From a bacterium (GTDB taxonomy: Bacteria; Sysuimicrobiota; Sysuimicrobiia; Sysuimicrobiales; Segetimicrobiaceae): a stretch of 34,706 nt of DNA. Numbering within the stretch: position 1 is the stretch's first letter; every line of letters starts with the position of its first letter. This document shows positions 8,755-15,840 of the stretch, piece by piece. The notes beneath the pieces were generated by a model, which saw nothing but the letters and a program-made list of their open reading frames with translations, did no database searches and was not told where the DNA came from. The DNA lies in assembly GCA_035295165.1 (NCBI GenBank), contig DATGJN010000085.1, positions 1 to 34,706 on the forward strand, given 5' to 3'. A program made the translations under genes and the position numbers.

Positions 8755-9980
8755 ACGTGACGAACGTTCACCCGGCGCACAGGACGGACGAGGTCAAAGG
8801 CGTAACCGACTCGACCCCGCACGTCGCAGGCGGGCGTCCCTTGATCAGCGCGATCATCCCCACGCATAACCGGTGCGAGGCGCTGCGGGATGCGATCGAT
8901 TCCGCACTCGGCCAGCAGGAGCGCGGGGTCCTATTTGACCTTGAAGTGATCGTCGTGGACGACGCGTCGACGGATGCCACGCGCGACGTCGTGGCAGCCT
9001 ACCCGAACGTGCGCTACATCCGGCATTCGACCAACCTGGGGGCCGCCAAGGCTCGGAACACGGGGATCTTCGCCAGCCACGGGCAGTTCGTCGCATTCCT
9101 TGACGATGACGATGTGTGGTTTCCCCATTGCATGCGCACGTTGCTCCCCGCGCTCATCGCGACGCCGGAGGCAGACATCGCCTACGGGCCCTTTGCCCAC
9201 GAGCTGGACGGGAAACCGACGCCGGCGCCTGACCGCGGCGATCCGTCCGGGGACATCTTCGAAGACTTGCTGCGGCTCACCGTCAGCTGCTGTTACGGGA
9301 GGATGCTGGCTCGGCGCAACGCCGTCGTCGCCGTCGGAGGGCATGAACTCCCGGTCCTCGAGGACCTCGATCTGTGGCTTCGGATGGCCTCGACACACCG
9401 GTTCACGTTTGTCCCGGCCGACCCGATCGTCGTCTACCGTGCATCGTCGGCCGGCACGTACATGAGGATGTACGCGGCGGGCGAGCTCACGTCGTACTAT
9501 CGACGGGTCGTCCAACGCGGTCTTGCGCTCCGGCCCTCGATGCCCTCGCGGGTCAAAAACGCGATCCTGGATAACATGGAGATCCTCGGACTGGAGCACT
9601 TGCGCCACGCCTCCGCGCTCTCGTGGCCGGATCGTCTCGATCGCGCCCTGGCCGCGCTGCGGGCGTGGCCGCGGCTCTCGCGTGTCCCTCGGGCCCGCCA
9701 GGTGCTGGCCCTGCTGGCGCGTGAGTTTGTACTCGCCGAAGGCCCCACACTCGCAACGGCGGTCGCGCTCACGCGTCGGATCCGCGAGGCCTGCCAACCA
9801 TCGTTCCAAGTGCGCCGGACGCTGGCCAGGGTCTGGCGTGAGATAGCCGTCGGCACCTTCCGCAAAGGGGAACGCTCCATGGCCGCCGCGTCGTTGGCAC
9901 GAGCGATCGTGCTCGATCCGACGCAGACGGTCGCTGGTCTCGGTGCGCGGTTCGCCGCCCGGCCGCGGAGGGGGACGTGA
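8751..9980 (+). CDS. GT2-type glycosyltransferase with long C-terminal extension
   Basis: A 409-residue enzyme starting at ATG 8751 in a four-base ATGA overlap with the WbqC-like gene. The catalytic GT-A domain starts near residue 29: LISAIIPTHNRCEAL, LEVIVVDDASTDAT, NLGAAKARNTGIF, and the metal-binding FVAFLDDDDVW. An acceptor-side segment LPVLEDLDLWLRMA follows, whose ED is the usual base region. Beyond about residue 260 the protein continues as an alpha-helical, alanine- and arginine-rich tail, including GERSMAAASLARAIVLDP, which resembles one TPR-like helix pair. The first 28 residues precede the fold and are poorly conserved in style, so a later start is possible but none has a better ribosome site. 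It ends in a GTGA overlap with the next GT4 gene. Confidence 0.9.
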   Translation: MNVTNVHPAHRTDEVKGVTDSTPHVAGGRPLISAIIPTHNRCEALRDAIDSALGQQERGVLFDLEVIVVDDASTDATRDVVAAYPNVRYIRHSTNLGAAKARNTGIFASHGQFVAFLDDDDVWFPHCMRTLLPALIATPEADIAYGPFAHELDGKPTPAPDRGDPSGDIFEDLLRLTVSCCYGRMLARRNAVVAVGGHELPVLEDLDLWLRMASTHRFTFVPADPIVVYRASSAGTYMRMYAAGELTSYYRRVVQRGLALRPSMPSRVKNAILDNMEILGLEHLRHASALSWPDRLDRALAALRAWPRLSRVPRARQVLALLAREFVLAEGPTLATAVALTRRIREACQPSFQVRRTLARVWREIAVGTFRKGERSMAAASLARAIVLDPTQTVAGLGARFAARPRRGT

Positions 9981-11158
9981 TCGCCAGGGCGGTGCACGTC
10001 CTGGACACCGGCGCGATGGGCGGGACAGAAGCCGCGCTCGTTCACCTTGTGCGGCACCTGGATCCCAATCGATTCCGGCCGAGCGCCATCCTGTCGCCGG
10101 ACGCACTGCACCTCCCGCTGGTCGAACAGCTCCGCGATGCGGGCATCGAGGTGCACTTCCAGACGATGCCGCGGACGAAGAGGGACGTCAGGCGGTTCGC
10201 GGGTCTGATCGGATGCCTGCGGCGCATGTCAGCCGACGTGGTGCATGTCCATTTGCCGTTCACGTTGGACAACCGCTGGGCCTTTCTCGCGGCGCGTCTC
10301 GCCGGAACCCGCGTGGTCGTGTCTACCGAACAGCTCGCGGCCGAGGAGTGGGTGTTTCGGCCCATCCGCGCGCGCGTGCTCAAGCGCGTCCTCGTCGCGT
10401 TGCAGGACCGCGTGATCGCGACGAGCGAACACGTGCGCGCGCGGCTCGCCGCGGCCGGCGTCCCGTCCGCGAAATTGATGACCGTCTACAACCCTGTCGA
10501 AATTCCAGAGCAGATGTCGCCCGAGATTCGCGCTCGTGTCCGGCGCCATCTCGGCATCGCCGCGGACACCCCGCTGGTCGGCATGGTGGCCCGCATCGAT
10601 CCCAAACAAAAACGGTACGATCAGTACTTAGCCGCCGCGAGCCGCGTCGCGACATCGGTGCCCAGCGCCCGGTTCCTGGTCGTCGGGGACGGAGCGCCAG
10701 AAGCGCGAGCGGAACTGGAGCGCACGGCGCATGCGCTAGGGCTCGCGCCGCGTGTTCGGTTTCTGGGTTATCGCGCGGACGCGCGAGACATCGTGGCTGC
10801 CCTTGACGTATTCGTGCTCGCCTCGGACAACGAAGGGTTCCCGCTCGTCACGCTAGAGGCGATGGCGGCCGAGGTTCCGATCGTCGCCACGGATCTCCCC
10901 TCCCTGCGCGAGCAGATCGCCGATACGCAGACGGGGTATTTGGTACCCCGCGGCGATGTGGAGACGCTTGCGGGCCGGGTAACGACCCTGCTGCAGGACC
11001 GCGACCGCGCACGTGACCTGGCGAGCCGCGCACGCGCCGCCGTGCGACAGTTTGACGCCCGAAGCATGGCCGCGCGCATCCAGGACGCTTACGATTCGCT
11101 GCTCGCCGGCCGGAAGGCGGCACGACACACCCCGCACGATTGCTCATCAGCGTGGTGA
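9977..11158 (+). CDS. GT4-type glycosyltransferase
   Basis: A 393-residue GT-B enzyme starting at GTG 9977, overlapping the previous stop by four bases. Landmarks are VHVLDTGAMGGTEAALVHL at the N-terminus, ADVVHVHLPFTLDNRWAF, RVIATSEHVRARL, VYNPVEIPEQ, LVGMVARIDPKQKRYDQ, FLVVGDG, and the donor-binding region DNEGFPLVTLEAMAAEVPIVA, with both glutamates of E-x7-E present. It should act as a retaining transferase on the cytoplasmic side of the membrane. The last 19 bases overlap a frame that begins like another GT2 enzyme (from TTG 11140) but quickly loses similarity. This is the last intact gene of the first rightward module; the next intact gene starts 361 bases downstream behind its own promoter. 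Confidence 0.9.
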   Translation: MIARAVHVLDTGAMGGTEAALVHLVRHLDPNRFRPSAILSPDALHLPLVEQLRDAGIEVHFQTMPRTKRDVRRFAGLIGCLRRMSADVVHVHLPFTLDNRWAFLAARLAGTRVVVSTEQLAAEEWVFRPIRARVLKRVLVALQDRVIATSEHVRARLAAAGVPSAKLMTVYNPVEIPEQMSPEIRARVRRHLGIAADTPLVGMVARIDPKQKRYDQYLAAASRVATSVPSARFLVVGDGAPEARAELERTAHALGLAPRVRFLGYRADARDIVAALDVFVLASDNEGFPLVTLEAMAAEVPIVATDLPSLREQIADTQTGYLVPRGDVETLAGRVTTLLQDRDRARDLASRARAAVRQFDARSMAARIQDAYDSLLAGRKAARHTPHDCSSAW

Positions 11159-11391
11159 TTCCGACGCCCGATCGCTCAACTGACCTCGCGATTGTACCGC
11201 CGCTTCCGCAAGACCCCTGGGAAACCGCGGACAGGCGGCCGATCAGGATCGACGGCATCCGCGCAAATGGCGCTCGCTCACGCTGGGATTTGTTCACCGC
11301 CCCGTCTGACGGATCCGTCGTTCGCGCGATGAGGTTTCCCGCAAAAAACCTGCCTCTCCGGCGAACGAATGATCGCCGTACATACGTATGA
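11140..11391 (+). pseudogene. Possible 5' remnant of a GT2 glycosyltransferase gene
   Basis: A frame opening at TTG 11140, within the 3' end of the GT4 gene, encodes LISVVIPTPDRS. This is the exact style of the first strand and loop of a GT2 catalytic domain, at the point in the operon where another coupled glycosyltransferase would be expected. After about 13 residues the similarity stops and no second strand, DxD or acceptor motif follows before the stop at 11391. I read it as the surviving start of a gene lost by deletion or recombination. A chance match to a short hydrophobic motif is the alternative. Confidence 0.45.
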
Positions 11392-11519
11392 TATAATAGA
11401 TATGCCAAATTCTCTCTTGGGGGTCCGGGCAGGATTGAAGGACAATGCGGTTTCGTCCCATTGGCGGACCGCTGAGCTATCCCATAGTTCGTATACTTGG
11501 GCATATTAAGGATCGAAAG
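11159..11519. other. Intergenic junction between two glycan modules
   Basis: The 361 bases between the GT4 and PIG-L genes start GC-rich and turn sharply AT-rich around 11380-11420, unlike any other gap in the locus. They hold the GT2 remnant frame, an extended -10 promoter, and a 35-codon frame at 11402-11509 (MPNSLLGVRAGL...) with no ribosome binding site. That frame starts only four bases after the -10 element, and I do not claim it as a gene. Confidence 0.5.
11389..11397 (+). promoter_or_regulatory. Extended -10 promoter for the PIG-L/DegT/WecA-like module
   Basis: TGATATAAT matches the extended -10 consensus (TG, one base, TATAAT) exactly, within an AT-rich island. No good -35 is seen 16-18 bases upstream, which extended -10 promoters tolerate. 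Transcription would begin near 11404, giving a leader of about 115 bases before the PIG-L start at 11520. Confidence 0.65.
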
Positions 11520-12239
11520 ATGGACCCGACGGCGAGCAAGTTTTGGGCGAACCAACGTGTGCTGGTGGTCGCACCACACGCCGACGATGAGGCCTATGGT
11601 TGCGCGGGGACGATGGCGAAGATCAAGACTATGGGCGGCGAAGTGTTCGTCATCGTCGGGTCGGTCGCCGATCTTCAACACTATAATGAAGGACAGACGA
11701 TCGTGACGGGGCAGACCCGAACCGAAGAACTGCGCGCCTCGATGGCGATCCTCCGCGTCGACGGGTACGAGATTCTCTTCACGGACGGACAGCAACACCT
11801 GCGCTTGGACGCCGTTCCCCAGCGCGACCTCATCAACCTGCTGGAGCGGGAGGCGACCTTCGCGATCGACAAGATCCATCCGACGGTCGTGCTGTTGCCG
11901 GCGCCTTCGTTCAATCAGGACCATACCGCGCTGTTCCATGCGGGGTTCGCGGCGTGTCGCCCCCATCTCCGGGCGCACAAGCCGTTTGTGAGCTACGTCT
12001 TGTCGTGCGACGCGGTGCAGCTGGGTTGGCGCGACGCGCCGTTCCACCCCCAACTGTACGTGGATATCAGCGAGCATTTGGACATCAAGCTGCGGGCGTT
12101 GCGGTGTCATGGCTCCCAGTTGCGTGACGATCCGGATTTCGGGAGCGTCGAGAACGTCGAGCGTCTCGCCCGCATCCGAGGCGCCGAGATCGGCGTGGCG
12201 GCAGCGGAGGCGTTCGAGTGCCACCGAGCCGTGCTATGA
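11520..12239 (+). CDS. PIG-L/LmbE family N-acetylglucosaminyl deacetylase-like protein
   Basis: A 239-residue zinc-dependent deacetylase of the PIG-L (LmbE) family. The first metal-binding motif is APHADDEAYGCAGTM (H20, D22, D23, E24), where Ala replaces the more usual Pro of HPDDE. The second is NQDHTALFHAG (H135, H140). The family removes acetyl groups from N-acetylhexosamines carried on nucleotides, lipids or cofactors; here the substrate is probably a GlcNAc-type sugar of the neighbouring glycan. The start is set at ATG 11520, preceded by AAGGATCGAAAG, rather than an in-frame ATG at 11445 that would add 25 unrelated residues. A four-base ATGA overlap joins it to the aminotransferase gene. 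It is expressed from the extended -10 promoter at 11389-11397. Confidence 0.9.
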   Translation: MDPTASKFWANQRVLVVAPHADDEAYGCAGTMAKIKTMGGEVFVIVGSVADLQHYNEGQTIVTGQTRTEELRASMAILRVDGYEILFTDGQQHLRLDAVPQRDLINLLEREATFAIDKIHPTVVLLPAPSFNQDHTALFHAGFAACRPHLRAHKPFVSYVLSCDAVQLGWRDAPFHPQLYVDISEHLDIKLRALRCHGSQLRDDPDFGSVENVERLARIRGAEIGVAAAEAFECHRAVL

Positions 12240-13315
12240 TCCCACACTCCCGCCCCACCGTGACACCCGCGGACGCCGCAGCGGTCAGCGCAGCGCTGCT
12301 GACGGGGCAACTCGCGCAGGGCGAGCAGGTTCGCCGGTTCGAGGAAGCCGTGGCGGCCTATGCGGGTCGAGCGGGAGCGGTTGCCACAAGCTCCGGCACA
12401 AGCGCGCTCCATCTGGCGCTCCTGGCGCTTGGCGTGGGGGCCGGCGATGAGGTCCTCATCCCGTCGTATACGTGCGTGGCCTTGGTGAACGCGATCCACT
12501 ACGTCGGGGCGGTCCCGCTGCTGGCTGAGATCGATCCGCTCACGTACAACCTCGACGCGGAGGACGCCCGGCGACGCCTCACCCCGAGCACACGGGCCGC
12601 GATCGTCCCGCACATGTTCGGCCTCCCAGCGGACATAGCACCGATGATGGACTGGGGCATCCCGCTCATCGAAGACTGCGCGCAGACGTTCGGAGCGACC
12701 TACCAGGGCCGGCCCGTCGGCGGGTTCGGGGCCGTGAGCGTCTGCTCGTTCTACGCGACCAAAGTGTTTACAACGGGCGAAGGGGGAATGCTGCTTTCGG
12801 ATTCCGAGACGGTCCTCCGACGGGCACGGGATCTGCGGGATTACGACGGACGCCCGACGCTGCAGTTGCGGTTCAACTACAAGATGACCGACTTCCAGGG
12901 TGCGTTGGGGCTCAGTCAGTTTCGCCGACTGCCGGAGTTCCTCGCTCGCCGAGGCGCGCTGGCGTCGCGCTACGACGAAGCGCTTCGCAACCTGCCCGTT
13001 CGGCTGCCGACCGTGCCGCCGGATCGAACACACATCTTCTACCGGTATGTCGTCCGCGCGAACGACGCGCCACAACTCGCCGCTCGGTTGCAGCGTCAGG
13101 GTATCGGGTGCAAGTCGCCCGTGGGCCGACCGTTGCACCAGTATCTCCAGGCGAGCGGATTTGCGCGAACGGACCACGCGATGCGCACCGCCCTTTCGCT
13201 ACCGCTCTACCCGTCGCTCTCGGACGAGGACGCTGACGCCGTCGCTCAGGCGCTGGCCGTTGATATCTCGCAGCAGGAGGACCTCCAACGCTCACCTCTG
13301 TCTTTGCCTATCTGA
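12236..13315 (+). CDS. DegT/DnrJ/EryC1/StrS family sugar aminotransferase
   Basis: A 359-residue PLP enzyme that installs an amino group on a keto nucleotide-sugar. The cofactor-binding signatures are SSGTSALHLALLALG (from residue 52), the EDCAQTFGA region (146-154), and the Schiff-base lysine K176 in SFYATKVFTTGEGGM. An arginine- and tyrosine-containing C-terminal half (HIFYRYVV, VGRPLHQYLQ) fits the substrate side. Length is near the family norm. Start is ATG 12236 in an ATGA overlap with the PIG-L gene; an ATG at 12218 is in frame but buried in that gene. Its 3' end overlaps the presumed start of the WecA-like gene by 28 bases. The amino-sugar product could be a donor for the local transferases or the target for N-acylation. 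Confidence 0.92.
   Translation: MIPHSRPTVTPADAAAVSAALLTGQLAQGEQVRRFEEAVAAYAGRAGAVATSSGTSALHLALLALGVGAGDEVLIPSYTCVALVNAIHYVGAVPLLAEIDPLTYNLDAEDARRRLTPSTRAAIVPHMFGLPADIAPMMDWGIPLIEDCAQTFGATYQGRPVGGFGAVSVCSFYATKVFTTGEGGMLLSDSETVLRRARDLRDYDGRPTLQLRFNYKMTDFQGALGLSQFRRLPEFLARRGALASRYDEALRNLPVRLPTVPPDRTHIFYRYVVRANDAPQLAARLQRQGIGCKSPVGRPLHQYLQASGFARTDHAMRTALSLPLYPSLSDEDADAVAQALAVDISQQEDLQRSPLSLPI
13275..13290 (+). promoter_or_regulatory. Consensus ribosome binding site followed by ACG instead of ATG
   Basis: AGGAGG at 13275-13280 is followed after seven bases by ACG at 13288. This is ideal spacing for the start of the WecA-like gene, and the frame from here restores its first membrane helix. There is no ATG, GTG or TTG in that frame between the in-frame stop at 13261 and GTG 13357. 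Confidence 0.6.
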
Positions 13316-14358
13316 CCGCGTGCGGCTTAACGCTGCTGCTGACGCCGCTGTGCGGCGTGTTAGCGCGCCGATGGGGCGTGCTGGATCTGCCCGCGCCCCG
13401 CAAGTTGCACGCGCAACCGACGCCGCTGCTGGGCGGGCTCGCCGTCTTCGCAGGCATCGCGGCTGCGACGATGGTGTTCGTCCGTCCAGTTGTTCCCGGA
13501 CAGACCGCCCTGCTGCTTGCGGGCGCGGCCGCGTTCGGCCTCCTGGGGCTCGCCGACGACCTGTGGGATGCCGGCGCGTGGAAACTCGTGGCCGAGGCGG
13601 CGGTCGTCGCCGCGATCGTTTGGCTCGGCGGATTTCGGATCAACCTCCCGTGGCCGGGCAGCGGCGAGATCCTGGCCATCCTCTGGATCTTGGGAGTCGC
13701 GAACGCCGTCAACTGCCTCGATTGCGCGGACGGTGTGGCTCCGGGGATCAGCGCCATCGCCGGGCTTGCGCTCATGGTGCTGGCGATCACGTTGGACCGC
13801 TGGGGTGTGGCGGTCGCCGCGGCGGCCGTCGCGGGGGCGTCGCTGGGGTTTCTCCGCTTCAACTTCCCGCCCGCCAGGATCTTCCTCGGCGACGCAGGCA
13901 GCCTCATGCTGGGGTTCCTGCTCGCGGCCCTGAGCGCGGCGCTCGTGGCGCCAAAGATCTCCACGGAGTGGGCCGCTCCGCTGCTGATCTTGAGCATCCC
14001 GGTGTTCGATTTCCTTCTCGTCCACGTGAAACGCTACCAACAGGGCATCCGGCATCCACTTCAGATCATTACATCGACCGGCAAGGACCATCTCCCGCAC
14101 CGCCTTCTGCAGGCCGGGCTCTCGACCCGCGCGACCACCGTGCGCGTCTACGCGCTGTCCGTTGTGGCCGGCGTAAGCGCCGTTTCGCTGGCGTTGTGGG
14201 GACCGATCGTCGCGGTGGTTCTGACCGTGCCGCTTCTTGCGACTCAACTGGCGTACCTCGCCTGGATGGCGGTAAGGGCCGACCGACAACTCAGGGACTC
14301 CAGCAGCCCCTCCGCGGTCGCGGTGTCGGGGAACGTTGGAGACGGAGGCTCAGCGTGA
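13288..14358 (+). CDS. WecA/MraY-type polyprenyl-phosphate sugar-1-phosphate transferase
   Basis: A polytopic membrane enzyme that moves a HexNAc-1-phosphate from UDP-sugar to a polyprenyl phosphate, the first step of lipid-linked glycan assembly. Signatures are RKLHAQPTPLLGG after helix 1, the metal-binding GLADDLWDAG, the catalytic NAVNCLDCADGVAPG, RIFLGDAGSLMLGFL, and the cytoplasmic histidine loop STGKDHLPHRLLQAG. About ten hydrophobic helices are visible. From ACG 13288 the protein is 356 residues and includes a full first helix (VFAYLTACGLTLLLTPLCGVL). From GTG 13357 it is 333 residues and loses that helix, so the upstream start is preferred although ACG is not a normal start codon. Three tandem CGTGAG-type heptamers cover the stop (14354-14374). 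Confidence 0.88.
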   Translation, partial: TLTSVFAYLTACGLTLLLTPLCGVLARRWGVLDLPAPRKLHAQPTPLLGGLAVFAGIAAATMVFVRPVVPGQTALLLAGAAAFGLLGLADDLWDAGAWKLVAEAAVVAAIVWLGGFRINLPWPGSGEILAILWILGVANAVNCLDCADGVAPGISAIAGLALMVLAITLDRWGVAVAAAAVAGASLGFLRFNFPPARIFLGDAGSLMLGFLLAALSAALVAPKISTEWAAPLLILSIPVFDFLLVHVKRYQQGIRHPLQIITSTGKDHLPHRLLQAGLSTRATTVRVYALSVVAGVSAVSLALWGPIVAVVLTVPLLATQLAYLAWMAVRADRQLRDSSSPSAVAVSGNVGDGGSA

Positions 14359-14838
14359 GCCGTGAGTCGTGAGATTGCCTCGAACCGCTCGCGGCTAGCG
14401 ACGGATAGTGCCGGCCAACAGGTCTCGTCGCTCGACATGTCGCTGTCAGATTCTTCGGACATCCGTGAAACGACGGTGCGCATGTCTCCAGCGGGCGGAT
14501 GGCCGTAAGCCGCCCGCCGAGTCTGGGCTCCAGCACCGCGTTGAGACACCTGTTCGCTCTCCGTATACTCGGGTCCGTTGCGTTTCTGTACGTTGCGGCG
14601 CCCCTGCTGTCGCACTTTTCGACCGCATACCCTGGAGGGCGCCATGTGTGGCTTGCCGCGTTGACGACCGGCCGGATGAGCAGGACGCATCAAACTATAG
14701 ACCGATACCATCCATCGGCAGGAGGACCGTTGGGATGGGCCCTGGCATAGGCTGGGTGTGGAGTTGCGCGGTTTCGGGAACCGGCAGCCTTAGGCCACGG
14801 CGTGACCGCGCCGCGGATCTTTGGAGGGTGACGCAACA
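14359..14838. other. Long intergenic gap with tandem heptamers and a perfect hairpin
   Basis: This 480-base gap contains no frame with both a ribosome binding site and a recognisable product. Three tandem heptamers (CGTGAGC, CGTGAGT, CGTGAGA) start in the WecA-like stop region at 14354 and run to 14374. A perfect 8-bp hairpin lies at 14491-14517 (GCGGGCGG with CCGCCCGC, 11-base loop). No promoter pair with standard spacing was found, although a TATAGA hexamer occurs near 14695. The next gene's ribosome binding site, GGAGGG, is at 14823-14828. Confidence 0.45.
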
Positions 14839-15747
14839 ATGGTCTTGTATTCAGTAATCGTGCCGACGCGCAACCGCGCATCAAACCTTCGTGACGCGCT
14901 GCGGCAACTGACGAATCAACACGCTGCTCCGCCCCACGAGCTCATTGTCGTCGACAACGGGTCGACGGACGACACCGCGGCGGTGACCCAATCGTTTCCC
15001 GGCGTGCGGTACGTGTACGACCCACGCGGCGGCTGTGCCAGCGCGAAGAATATCGGGATCGAACACGCGACGGGCGATGTGCTCGTCTTCACCGACGATG
15101 ATGCGGCGATTCCGGACACGTGGCTCGCGGCGTATGCCGAAGCGTACACCATGTACCCGGACGCCTGGTCGGTTGGCGGACCCGTGAAGCTCTTGCCGGA
15201 AAGCATCCCGGCATGGTACCACGGCACCGACTTGCCCCTGAAGCTGCTGTTCGGCCCGCAGATGGAGCACGAGGAGTACCAGACCGTGACGCCCTTGCAG
15301 CCTCCCCACTATCTTTCCGGCGGAAACATGTCGTTCTCACGGACCACGCTCGAGCGGGTTGGCCGGTTCCGAGAAGATCTGGGGTATCAACCGCGGCACT
15401 CAAGCGTGTACAGCGAAGACTGGGAGTTCTGCCGTCGCGTGTACAGCGCCGGGGGCACGTGCTACTACTGCCCGAAGGCGTTCATTCTCCATCCCGTCCG
15501 TGCGGACCGCCGAACATTGCGCGGCACCCGGCGGGCGCTGTTCCTCTACGGGCGAGCCGGTGCGCTCAGCGCGAGCTTGGCTCCGTGTTCGCCCGTCGTC
15601 GCCGCCAAGGACGCGATCAAGAGTTTGATCCGCTATGCCCGCGGCGATTTCGGAGGCGGGCTCCGGCATGAGCTGTTCGCGCGTCGCGCGGCGGGATACC
15701 TGTATCAACAACTGCTGGGTCCGACGCGCGGGCAGTTCCGGCAATGA
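14839..15747 (+). CDS. GT2-type glycosyltransferase
   Basis: A 302-residue GT-A enzyme starting at ATG 14839, ten bases after GGAGGG; an in-frame TTG at 14821 overlaps that ribosome site and is unlikely. Landmarks: SVIVPTRNRASNL, LIVVDNGSTDDT, GGCASAKNIGIE, the metal site VFTDDDAAIPDTW (DDD at 86-88), SGGNMSFSRTTLERVG, and the late acidic pair in YSEDWEFCRRV, which normally includes the catalytic base. It is closely similar in layout to the GT2 on the other strand at 18.7-19.6 kb: the first 90 residues of the two align without gaps. It probably adds a sugar to the lipid-linked glycan started by the WecA-like enzyme. A 93-base spacer separates it from the FemAB-like gene. Confidence 0.9.
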   Translation: MVLYSVIVPTRNRASNLRDALRQLTNQHAAPPHELIVVDNGSTDDTAAVTQSFPGVRYVYDPRGGCASAKNIGIEHATGDVLVFTDDDAAIPDTWLAAYAEAYTMYPDAWSVGGPVKLLPESIPAWYHGTDLPLKLLFGPQMEHEEYQTVTPLQPPHYLSGGNMSFSRTTLERVGRFREDLGYQPRHSSVYSEDWEFCRRVYSAGGTCYYCPKAFILHPVRADRRTLRGTRRALFLYGRAGALSASLAPCSPVVAAKDAIKSLIRYARGDFGGGLRHELFARRAAGYLYQQLLGPTRGQFRQ

Positions 15748-15840
15748 GCGCCGATCGAGTGGTGCTGGTGTGCGGTAGCTACGGAAATGCGACGGGACCG
15801 GGGAAGATCCCACCAATGAACGGAGCTGGAGCAGAACTGT

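Noticed and set aside
11402-11509. 35-codon frame just after the extended -10 promoter
   Set aside because: No ribosome site, no recognisable composition, and it starts only four bases after the -10, too close for a normal leaderless start.
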